Assembly (NCBI GenBank): GCA_964367845.1
Contig: CAYIYW010000018.1
Span: forward strand, 1 to 11,892
Length of the DNA stretch: 11,892 nt
DNA from: JAHFLV01 sp964367845
GTDB taxonomy: Bacteria; Patescibacteriota; Minisyncoccia; Phycocordibacterales; DATGWK01
Direction: 5' to 3'
A program made the translations under genes and the position numbers. The notes under the pieces are model-generated. The model was not told where the DNA came from. It saw only the letters and a program-made list of their open reading frames with translations, and ran no database searches. Numbering within the stretch: position 1 is the stretch's first letter; the number at the start of each line of letters is the position of its first letter. Positions 1 to 6,067 of this stretch are shown piece by piece.

Positions 1-1
1 G

Positions 2-547
2 ATGAATCCTTGCCCGTGCGGTTTCAAAACAAGCAGAAAAAAAGTATGCACCAGCGCCGTCGCCGATATCGCTCGATACCAAAAGAAAATTTCCGGGCCG
101 ATTCTTGACAGAATTGACCTTTCAATTGAAGTTGGCGACATTGAGTACTCGGATTTTCAAGGAACGCCTCTGCAAAAATTGGAAGAAAAAACCGGAAAAA
201 AACCGGTCGTTGGAGAGCAGACAATTCAACATCAATTCAGCGAGACCGAACTGGCGACAAAAAGAATTTCTCAAGCCCGTGAAAAACAGTCGGAGCGGTT
301 TATCACGCATGACCGCAAGCAGATGCTAAACAGCGACATGAGCGGAAATGACCTTTCGCTCGCAAGCGCAATCTCGCCCAAAGCGGCGCAAGTTCTCATT
401 GACGGCGCCGAGTCATTCAATCTTTCCATGCGCTCATATCACCGAGTTTGGCGGGTGGCTCGGACTATCGCTGACCTTGAGGATTCAACGGGAATCAAAG
501 ACACCCACGTTCTGGAAGCGTTGCAGTATAGGAGAACGGGGACTTAG
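2..547 (+). CDS. comM: ComM/YifB-type Mg-chelatase-like AAA+ protein, C-terminal part (5' end outside window)
   Basis: Only the last ~181 residues are present. The first visible methionine is internal: MNPCPCG is the conserved motif in the middle of ComM/YifB proteins (about 500 aa), so the ATP-binding part lies off the left edge. Visible in order: the Cys motif (C4, C6, C16), the sensor segment with ISGPILDRIDL at about residues 30-40, and the Mg_chelatase_C helical domain (about 90-178) containing SMRSYHRVWRVARTIADL. ComM is known as a hexameric helicase promoting branch migration during natural transformation; in CPR genomes it commonly accompanies competence genes. Odd point: the usual fourth cysteine of the CPCG...CxC cluster is serine here (S18). 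The stop is TAG at 545-547, 25 bases from the convergent stop of the peptidase gene. Family assignment is firm; the role in uptake is known for the family and not shown here. Confidence 0.9.
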   Translation: MNPCPCGFKTSRKKVCTSAVADIARYQKKISGPILDRIDLSIEVGDIEYSDFQGTPLQKLEEKTGKKPVVGEQTIQHQFSETELATKRISQAREKQSERFITHDRKQMLNSDMSGNDLSLASAISPKAAQVLIDGAESFNLSMRSYHRVWRVARTIADLEDSTGIKDTHVLEALQYRRTGT

Positions 548-572
548 ATTTTTCTTTTGAGTCAGAAGAGAA

Positions 573-1594
573 TTAAAACGAATTCTTCGCGCCACGAATT
601 TCAAAGTGGACATGGGGGCCGGTTGAGCGACCTGTATTGCCGAGATAGCCGATAAGTTGACCTTGAGCAACCGATGTCCCAACGGCAACCGCTGTTTCGT
701 TTAGATGAGAATAGAGAGTTTGCGTGCCGTTCGGATGGGAAATTACGATGTACTTTCCGTAACCGCCGTTGTAACCAAAGTTTTTGCTGACAATTATTTT
801 GCCCGCGGCAGAAGCAACAACTCTGGTTCCTATCGGCGCCGCCAAGTCCACGCCGTTATAACCGTGAATGCCTTGGGTCTTCCTGCCGCCGATAATCGGG
901 CGCATATAGTATCCGTCAGTGACCAATTTTGAATTGGCAATGGAGCCGCCAACCGCTCGTGTCGGAGAAGAGTCGCCGTTAGGAATAATAATTTCGTCGC
1001 CAACAGCCAGTTTGGCATCGGCCGAAATATCGTTGAACTGCAAAATTTCTTTCAGGTCGCCACTATACTGTCTGGTAATGCTCTGGAGAGTGTCGCCGCT
1101 TTTAACGATGTGCTTTATTCCGGAAACCGGAAGAATGATGAGATTTTGACCGGGCGTGATAATCCCGCGTTCAATGTCGTTAGCCCATACTATCGTGTTG
1201 ACGGAAACATTAAACATCTTGGCAATTTGAGAAAGAGTGTCGCCGTCACGGACGATATAAGAACTAATCTGGTCGCTTTGATAGGGCTCTTCTCCGGATT
1301 CTGCCTGGAATTCAAGAGCCGTGTTGTCAACTATGGAGATATCACCTCCGCCGACAGCAAATTTTGAACTAAGGGGGGCCTCAAGAAGCCCGATGTTTTG
1401 GGAATTATATTTACCGTCGCTGGAACTATCGGAAACTGTCTTGTCGCCAAAAACGCTCGCAAGAAATGAAAAAACACCGGCATGGGCAGTGTTAAGGGCG
1501 GGGAAAACAGAGGAACTCAAAACCAATCCTGTAAAAAACAGGACAAGGAGTAAAATTTTGATTTTTGAGGTTAAATCTCGTTTTTTGTCTGCAT
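573..1594 (-). CDS. Secreted LysM-LysM-M23 peptidoglycan hydrolase (start disrupted by apparent frameshift)
   Basis: Secreted murein hydrolase. Numbering from the TTG at 1526 (317 aa): two LysM domains at about 87-135 (YIVRDGDTLSQIA) and 138-186 (HIVKSGDTLQSIT), then an M23 domain from about 210 to the end. M23 signatures are GVDLAAPIGT with D227, YSHL with H274, and GPHVHFE with H305/H307. The first zinc ligand, normally H in HxxxD, is N224, with a histidine three residues earlier (H221). The uninterrupted frame from TTG 1526 begins inside a signal peptide. An ATG at 1594-1592 would supply the missing basic start and hydrophobic core (MQTKKRD...KILLLVLFFTG, cleavage near AHA-G) if the A6 run at 1586-1581 had one more base, giving 340 aa. 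The alternative is an in-frame ATT/ATC start near 1646-1641 behind AGGAAGG. Domain calls are firm; the start is unresolved. Probable role: wall remodelling or division. Confidence 0.88.
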
Positions 1595-1657
1595 GGCCAC
1601 GAGATTTGGTTGAGGGGTTTAAAATAGGACTAGGACTAATGATAATTCTGCCTTCCT

Positions 1658-1681
1658 AAAAAAATATGGCTCTGTTGAGCC
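1658..1681 (-). terminator. Possible attenuator-like hairpin plus T-run in the peptidase leader
   Basis: Read on the minus strand, GGCTC-AACA-GAGCC (1681-1668) forms a 5-bp stem with a 4-base loop, followed by ATATTTTTTT (1667-1658). It lies between the predicted transcription start and the coding region, as an attenuator or weak intrinsic terminator would. The stem is short, so termination could be inefficient. The same palindrome core recurs at 1810-1827 without a T-run, so it may instead be a repeated protein-binding site. Confidence 0.3.
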
Positions 1682-1683
1682 GT
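1666..1683. repeat. Palindromic element, copy 1
   Basis: atggctctgttgagccgt matches the 18-mer at 1810-1827 at 15 of 18 positions; both have the inverted core GGCT...AGCC. Copy 1 has a perfect 5-bp stem. The differences fall in the loop and inner stem positions. Confidence 0.5.
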
Positions 1684-1713
1684 TTCCTGCCAGTAAAATT
1701 TCCGTATCCGCAC

Positions 1714-1741
1714 ATTATACGCCTGCTCGGCCGTCGGTCAA
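1714..1741 (-). promoter_or_regulatory. Sigma-70-type promoter for the M23 peptidase gene
   Basis: On the minus strand TTGACC (1741-1736) is followed by a 16-base spacer and a perfect TATAAT (1719-1714). The predicted transcription start is near 1707. This leaves about 60 bases before the ATT/ATC start candidates and about 110 before the ATG at 1594. It is the best-matching promoter in the window. Confidence 0.75.
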
Positions 1742-1809
1742 TGAACAATACAAGGTGGTGTGGACAGCGTCGCTTTAGTTTCAAAAGAAGAGACGACAAC
1801 AAGTAAAAA

Positions 1810-1827
1810 ATGGCTCAATTAAGCCGT
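1810..1827. repeat. Palindromic element, copy 2
   Basis: atggctcaattaagccgt is the partner of the element at 1666-1683. It has a 4-bp GGCT/AGCC stem around an A/T-rich centre and lies about 26 bases upstream of the uvrD extended -10, roughly where an operator or upstream regulatory site could sit. Confidence 0.45.
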
Positions 1828-1852
1828 AAAATGACGGGCGGAATAAATTGTG

Positions 1853-1861
1853 TGCTATAGT
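1853..1861 (+). promoter_or_regulatory. Extended -10 promoter for uvrD-rsmA
   Basis: TG-C-TATAGT is an extended -10 (TGnTATAAT with one mismatch). Transcription would start near 1867, giving a leader of only about 15 bases before the ATG at 1882. No Shine-Dalgarno site is visible and no good -35 lies at normal spacing. Confidence 0.5.
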
Positions 1862-1881
1862 TTTCTATTGTTTCAATACTT

Positions 1882-3861
1882 ATGGAAAAATTTCTTGATG
1901 ATTTGAATGAAAAACAGCGGGAAGCGGTTCTTCAGACCGAGGGGCCTGTTTTAATCGTCGCTGGCGCAGGCGCGGGCAAAACAAAGACGATAACTCACAG
2001 AATTTTTCATTTAATCAAAAGCGGAGTGAATCCGAGAAGCATTATCGCCATCACTTTTACGAACAAAGCGGCCAGAGAAATGCGCGAACGGGTTGAAAAA
2101 CTTTGCCTGGCGGATGAAGCACTCGCAAAACTTTACACGGCCGGCGACAAACCGTTTATAAGCACTTTCCACGCTTTAGGGGTCCAGATTATAAAACAAA
2201 ATTGCCGCGAGCTCGGCCTGCCGCGATTCTTTGCGATTTATGACAAGGCCGACGGGAAAAAACTGGTCAAAGAAGCTCTCGTCATAAAAAACCACGACCC
2301 GAAACAATACGACCCGGCGAAAATCATGCATGTCATCTCAGGCGAAAAGGGGAAAGGTGTTACGGCAACTCAATACGCCGAGAATATCGGGAAGGAATAT
2401 TTTCCAAGAATCGTCTCCGGCGTCTGGCTTGAGTATGAAAAAATGCTCGCTCGGGAAAAGGCGCTTGACCTTGACGACCTTCTTCTCGTTACGGCCCAAT
2501 TGCTTACAAAAAACGCCGATATTCGCCAGTATTACCAAAATCTCTGGCGATACATTCACATAGACGAATATCAGGATACAAACACGGTGCAGTATCAGAT
2601 TGCCCGATTGCTTTCGGATTCGCACCTCAACATTTGCGTCGTCGGCGACGCCGACCAGAACATTTATTCATGGCGCGGAGCGGACATCGGAAATATTCTG
2701 CGGTTTGAAAAGGATTTCCCGAACGCTAAAGTCGTTTTGCTTGAGGAAAATTATCGTTCAACAAAAACCATTCTTGACGCGGCCAATGAAATCATAAAGA
2801 AAAACAAGGTCCGAATTGAAAAAAATTTATTCACCAAAAAAGCGAGCGGCGATAAAATCGGCGTTTTTGAAAGTTGGAGCGAAATTCAAGAGGCCTCTTT
2901 TGTCGCAAGTAAGGCACTAACGCTTATAGAAAAAGGAGTCAGTCCCGACGAAATCGCCGTGCTTTACAGGGCTAATTTTCAATCGCGGACGCTTGAAGAA
3001 GCGTTTATGTCCCTGGGTATTCCGTATTCAATGGTCGGCGTGAAGTTTTTTGAGCGGAAAGAAATCAAAGACGCTTTGTCTTTTGTTCGGGCCGCATTGA
3101 ATCGCGACTCATGGACCGATATCGGTCGTGTCATAAACATTCCGCCTCGCGGTATCGGCCAGGCGACGATTGAAAAATTGCGCTTCGGTTTAGACGATAA
3201 AATTTCGCCGGCCATCGGAAAAAAAGTCGGCGGATTTTTTGGCCTTTTGGATAAAATCGCCCATAAAGCCAAGACCTCGTCCGCCTCGGAAACAATAAAA
3301 TATGTTTTGAAGGAAACCGGTTTCGGAGAGAAGCTCGCCCGCGGTACTGACGAAGATGTTGAGCGAGCGGAAAATTTGATGGAATTGGTTACTCTGGCGT
3401 CGCGTTATGACGAGTTGCCGCCGAACGAAAGCATAGAAACATTTCTCGGCGACGCCGCTCTGGCCACTGGTGAAGAAACGCCGGACGAAAACGGCAAGAA
3501 ACAGGCCACTGTCAAACTTATGACCGTTCACTCCGCCAAAGGCCTTGAATTTGATTATGTTTTTATAACCGGCCTTGAGCAGGACCTGTTTCCCCACAAA
3601 AAAGGCAGGGAAGCCGGTTTGAGCCAGCATGAGGCCGAGGAGGAGCGACGGCTTTTTTATGTCGCCTTGACGCGCGCCCGCAAAAAGATTTTTCTTACTT
3701 ACTCTCAAAGCCGGACGATTTTCGGCGAGCAGGAATTTCACTCTCCGTCAGAATTTTTGTACGACATTCCGGCCGAGCACACCGAAAGAGAATTCTTGGC
3801 GACGAAAGATGTTCAGGGCGATGGCGATTTTGAGAATGAGGAGAAAACAATAGAATTCTGA
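1882..3861 (+). CDS. uvrD: UvrD/PcrA-type superfamily 1A DNA helicase
   Basis: ATP-dependent 3'-5' DNA helicase of nucleotide excision and mismatch repair and replication-fork maintenance, cytosolic. All SF1A motifs are intact: Q motif around residues 8-16 (LNEKQREAV), Walker A GAGAGKT (28-34), motif Ia (ITFTNKAAREMRER), Walker B DEYQDTN (from D228), motif III GDADQNIYSWRG (255-266), motif IV ENYRST, motif V TVHSAKGLEFDYVF (from T548), and motif VI RLFYVALTRA (590-599). At 659 aa it is slightly shorter than E. coli UvrD (720); it ends in an acidic tail and lacks an obvious C-terminal RNA-polymerase-binding Tudor domain. The start is well supported: the Q motif follows directly and an extended -10 lies just upstream. 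It is probably co-transcribed with rsmA, whose start is 22 or 88 bases downstream. UvrD, PcrA and Rep cannot be separated by eye. Confidence 0.96.
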   Translation: MEKFLDDLNEKQREAVLQTEGPVLIVAGAGAGKTKTITHRIFHLIKSGVNPRSIIAITFTNKAAREMRERVEKLCLADEALAKLYTAGDKPFISTFHALGVQIIKQNCRELGLPRFFAIYDKADGKKLVKEALVIKNHDPKQYDPAKIMHVISGEKGKGVTATQYAENIGKEYFPRIVSGVWLEYEKMLAREKALDLDDLLLVTAQLLTKNADIRQYYQNLWRYIHIDEYQDTNTVQYQIARLLSDSHLNICVVGDADQNIYSWRGADIGNILRFEKDFPNAKVVLLEENYRSTKTILDAANEIIKKNKVRIEKNLFTKKASGDKIGVFESWSEIQEASFVASKALTLIEKGVSPDEIAVLYRANFQSRTLEEAFMSLGIPYSMVGVKFFERKEIKDALSFVRAALNRDSWTDIGRVINIPPRGIGQATIEKLRFGLDDKISPAIGKKVGGFFGLLDKIAHKAKTSSASETIKYVLKETGFGEKLARGTDEDVERAENLMELVTLASRYDELPPNESIETFLGDAALATGEETPDENGKKQATVKLMTVHSAKGLEFDYVFITGLEQDLFPHKKGREAGLSQHEAEEERRLFYVALTRARKKIFLTYSQSRTIFGEQEFHSPSEFLYDIPAEHTEREFLATKDVQGDGDFENEEKTIEF

Positions 3862-3934
3862 CGCGACGGGAAAAAGAAAAAATATGAGAAAATTACATTC
3901 AAAAAACGGCGTGAAATCAGAATTGAGTATCGGC

Positions 3935-3940
3935 GGAGGA
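3935..3940 (+). promoter_or_regulatory. Shine-Dalgarno site that supports the internal rsmA start
   Basis: GGAGGA ends 9 bases before the ATG at 3950. The alternative upstream ATG at 3884 has only an A-rich stretch in front. The residues between the two ATGs look unlike the conserved RsmA N-terminus, which begins KKTLGQNFL. Confidence 0.6.
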
Positions 3941-3949
3941 CTTGAAAAA

Positions 3950-4822
3950 ATGACGCCGAAAAAAACCCTCGGCCAAAATTTTCTGACTTCGGAAGCGGCG
4001 ATTCATAAAATCATTGCCACCGCCAAAATTTTGCCCGGTGAAACCGTGCTTGAAGTCGGTCCCGGCCGAGGCGCACTTACAAAAGCCCTTATCGCTTCGG
4101 GCGCAAGAGTGGTCGCGGTGGAAAAAGACCACCAGCTTTGCGAGGAACTTTCGGCGAAATTCTCGGCGGAAATCGGGAACAACGCCGGAAACAGCCGACT
4201 AAAAATCGTTGAGGGCGACATCATGAAAATCAGCCCTGAAGACATAGGTTTAGGAAAAGTTCGGAACAGCTTTAGCGAAAATTCAATGGACGGTCATTAC
4301 AACGGGGATTATAAAATCGTCGCCAATATCCCGTACTACATTACCGGCCAGTTTTTGCGGAAATTTCTTTCCGCCGTTGCTCAGCCGACGAGTATGGTTC
4401 TTTTGCTTCAGAAGGAGGTCGTGGAAAGAATCATCGCGGGCGACAAAAAAGAAAGCTTGCTGTCAATAAGTGTGAAGGCCTACGGCCAGCCAAAAAAAAT
4501 TACGGTAGTGAAACGCGGAAGTTTTTTCCCGGCGCCAAATGTTGATTCAGCGATTATCGTCATTGAAAATATTTCAAAAAAAATTTTCGGCCAAATCTCC
4601 GAAGGAAAATTTTTTGAAATCGTCCGCGCGGGTTTTGCTCACAAAAGAAAAATGCTGGTTCCAAATTTAGTTCAGGCCACGAAAGGAAAATTGACGGTAG
4701 AAAAAAACTTGAGAAGGGAAAAGATTTTAAAATTATTCGCGGAATGCGACATTTCTGAAAAAATACGCGCCGAAAATCTCCAGCTGGAGCAATGGAAACA
4801 AATTGCCGATAAAATTGACTGA
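3950..4822 (+). CDS. rsmA: 16S rRNA (adenine-N6,N6)-dimethyltransferase RsmA (KsgA)
   Basis: SAM-dependent enzyme that dimethylates two adjacent adenines in the 3' terminal helix of 16S rRNA, a late small-subunit maturation step. Numbered from 3950 (290 aa): N-terminal KKTLGQNFL (4-12), SAM motif I VLEVGPGRGALT (33-44), ribose-contacting acid E58 in VVAVE, motif IV NIPYY (N126-Y130) at the catalytic site, and FFPAPNVDSAI followed by the small C-terminal helical domain. An ATG at 3884 in the same frame would add 22 residues; the internal start has a good Shine-Dalgarno site and gives the family's usual N-terminus. Slightly long because of polar loop insertions before NIPYY (around 95-120), a feature of this protein. 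It follows uvrD and ends 15 bases from the stop of the convergent gene; no terminator is evident. Confidence 0.95.
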   Translation: MTPKKTLGQNFLTSEAAIHKIIATAKILPGETVLEVGPGRGALTKALIASGARVVAVEKDHQLCEELSAKFSAEIGNNAGNSRLKIVEGDIMKISPEDIGLGKVRNSFSENSMDGHYNGDYKIVANIPYYITGQFLRKFLSAVAQPTSMVLLLQKEVVERIIAGDKKESLLSISVKAYGQPKKITVVKRGSFFPAPNVDSAIIVIENISKKIFGQISEGKFFEIVRAGFAHKRKMLVPNLVQATKGKLTVEKNLRREKILKLFAECDISEKIRAENLQLEQWKQIADKID

Positions 4823-4837
4823 GAAAAACCGGGAACA

Positions 4838-5224
4838 CTAAAAAACCAAAGACGTGCCGACTGTCGGAGTTATCGTGCCTATCGGCACGCCGAAAGGAAC
4901 ACAACCTTTGCCGACAAAAATTGTACATATGCCAGTGCCAGGCGTATACAATCCGAGCGCCCACACGCCAACAGATGGAAGATTGTAATTTAAGTACGCT
5001 TGAGACCCGGGAATATATGAGAACTGCCCACCGACAGGCGGGGAAATTGTCAACAAAAAATTACCGCTACAAGTGCAAGGAATAGACGTCAAAACCTTGC
5101 CGCCAAACGGCAAGAGGCCGATTCCTTTTGTGTATTTCAAAATTGAATATGCCACAACGACAATGACCGCAAGAATTAAAAAGAAAATTATTATTTTTTT
5201 TGACTTGATTGGGTTGAAAATCAT
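4838..5224 (-). CDS. Small membrane-anchored cysteine protein with CxC-SGN motif (unknown function)
   Basis: A 128-aa protein of unknown function. Visible features: a short basic N-terminus, one transmembrane helix or uncleaved signal (about 11-29, IIIFFLILAVIVVVAYSIL), then PFGG (39-42), CTCSGN (C50, C52), a Gly/Pro/Tyr-rich extracytoplasmic part, and a second pair C100 and C108 followed by PFG again. The four cysteines could form two disulfides or a metal site outside the membrane. From memory, PFGG...PCTCSGN...PP proteins recur across Parcubacteria as small hypothetical proteins, often near envelope or pilus genes; this could not be checked here. The ATG overlaps the TGA of the upstream IPT/TIG gene (ATGA), which implies translational coupling and a shared task at the cell surface. 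Confidence 0.8.
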   Translation of the reverse strand: MIFNPIKSKKIIIFFLILAVIVVVAYSILKYTKGIGLLPFGGKVLTSIPCTCSGNFLLTISPPVGGQFSYIPGSQAYLNYNLPSVGVWALGLYTPGTGICTIFVGKGCVPFGVPIGTITPTVGTSLVF

Positions 5225-6060
5225 AGATTGATTGTGAATTTCGCTGATTCTGCGCTCTCGCTTATACCGTTAACATTAGCAATACGCGCGTGAATCGGCC
5301 AATATAAATTATCTTTTTCGCCAAACCAAATTTTCCGGAGTCGCGGTTGGTCATTCTCAAAAAATTCAGGGAGGGGGATCGTAAGAGTTATGGTCCGGCC
5401 GTCTGCCGATTTTAGGTCGCCAACAATTCCCAAACTGGAACTGATTATATTGCCCGTTGGCGTAAAATTCCGGCCGGTAATTTTTATCGGCCCGCCGAAT
5501 TTCGCCACGACCGGTTCAATTTTTTCTATTATCGGCGCGGACGACCCGGGCACAGTCACCATAAAAGGCACGGTGTCCGAGGTTTTTTGGACGGCGCGTC
5601 CTTTTATTTTTCTACTTGCGCCGCTTGCCCCGCCCGCATTTGAAACCGAAATATCATAACGCCCGGGCCGAATTGTATTCGGAATAACAAAAGTCAGCTC
5701 GCCGGAATTTTTTGCGACGACATTTTCAATGGTCACATCCCCGTTTTTTTTCGCTCCTTTTTTCGCTCCCTTAAAATAAATCGCGTTTGATTTTGTTGAA
5801 AATCCCGAGCCAGAAAGAGTAACGCTCGTGCCGACCGCGCCATAGTTTCTTGAAGCAAAAGCCAGTATCAACTCGCCGGAATCGGAACCGGCGAAAAGAT
5901 TCATTTGTCCGGCGTCCAGACCGACATTCAGAATTGAACCACCGACCGAGGAATTTTGAGCGCGAACTTCCGGAGCCAAAAAAACTTTCAGAAAACTAAA
6001 TCCGGCAAGCACGGCAAACAACAACAAAAAACTGACAAGAATTTTACGCGTGAATTGCAT
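5221..6060 (-). CDS. Secreted protein with two IPT/TIG-like Ig domains
   Basis: A 279-aa exported protein with a signal peptide at 1-34 (basic MQFTRK, hydrophobic core, cleavage near VRA-Q). Two immunoglobulin-like modules of IPT/TIG type follow: about 68-135 (YGAVGTSVTLSGSGF ... PGRYDISVSNAGG) and about 175-265 (IEKIEPVVAKFGGPIKITGRNF ... ISESAESAKF). Both show the family's GxxVTIxGxGF pattern and a final strand. Module 1 has a small lysine-rich KGAKKGAKKNG insertion. Such domains serve as stalks or binding modules of surface proteins. No sortase signal or C-terminal membrane anchor is visible, so the protein may be released or held by a partner, possibly the coupled 128-aa membrane protein. 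It starts 5 bases from the start of the divergent lnt-like gene. The fold call is good; the specific function is unknown. Confidence 0.85.
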   Translation of the reverse strand: MQFTRKILVSFLLLFAVLAGFSFLKVFLAPEVRAQNSSVGGSILNVGLDAGQMNLFAGSDSGELILAFASRNYGAVGTSVTLSGSGFSTKSNAIYFKGAKKGAKKNGDVTIENVVAKNSGELTFVIPNTIRPGRYDISVSNAGGASGASRKIKGRAVQKTSDTVPFMVTVPGSSAPIIEKIEPVVAKFGGPIKITGRNFTPTGNIISSSLGIVGDLKSADGRTITLTIPLPEFFENDQPRLRKIWFGEKDNLYWPIHARIANVNGISESAESAKFTINL

Positions 6061-6061
6061 A

Positions 6062-6067
6062 TATAAT
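6062..6067 (+). promoter_or_regulatory. TATAAT overlapping the annotated lnt start
   Basis: A perfect TATAAT hexamer covers the first two bases of the ATG at 6066. If it is a functional -10, transcription would begin near 6074, after that ATG, and translation would have to use a later codon such as GTG at 6111. No -35 was found at normal spacing. It may be chance in an A/T-rich divergent start region. Confidence 0.3.

Larger units (their letters stand above)
1595..1881. other. Divergent intergenic region between peptidase and uvrD
   Basis: About 290 bases with no convincing protein-coding gene. It carries a near-consensus minus-strand promoter (1714-1741), a palindrome followed by a T run in the peptidase leader (1658-1681), a second related palindrome (1810-1827), and a plus-strand extended -10 close to the uvrD start (1853-1861). 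Nothing was recognised in 1742-1809. This is the largest gene-free stretch in the window. Confidence 0.8.

Noticed and set aside
548..572. Possible bidirectional terminator between comM and the peptidase gene
   Set aside because: Only a weak imperfect TTCT/AGAA pairing is visible; too short and unstable to call.
1321..1659. 112-codon plus-strand frame over the peptidase signal-peptide region
   Set aside because: Antisense to the signal peptide and N-terminal region; no plus-strand start signal and no recognisable domain.
3190..3741. 183-codon open frame on the minus strand
   Set aside because: Lies antisense within the well-supported uvrD helicase, has no recognisable motif and reflects codon bias of the sense gene.
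3884..3949. Upstream in-frame ATG for rsmA adding 22 residues
   Set aside because: No Shine-Dalgarno site, non-conserved residues, and a better start with GGAGGA at 3950; kept only as an alternative.
4823..4837. Terminator between rsmA and the convergent 128-aa gene
   Set aside because: The 15-base gap shows no inverted repeat; any terminator would have to lie inside coding sequence and none was seen.
4560..4964. 134-codon minus-strand frame across the rsmA 3' end
   Set aside because: Antisense to conserved RsmA sequence and overlaps the 128-aa gene in another frame; composition (F/R-rich) is typical of a shadow.
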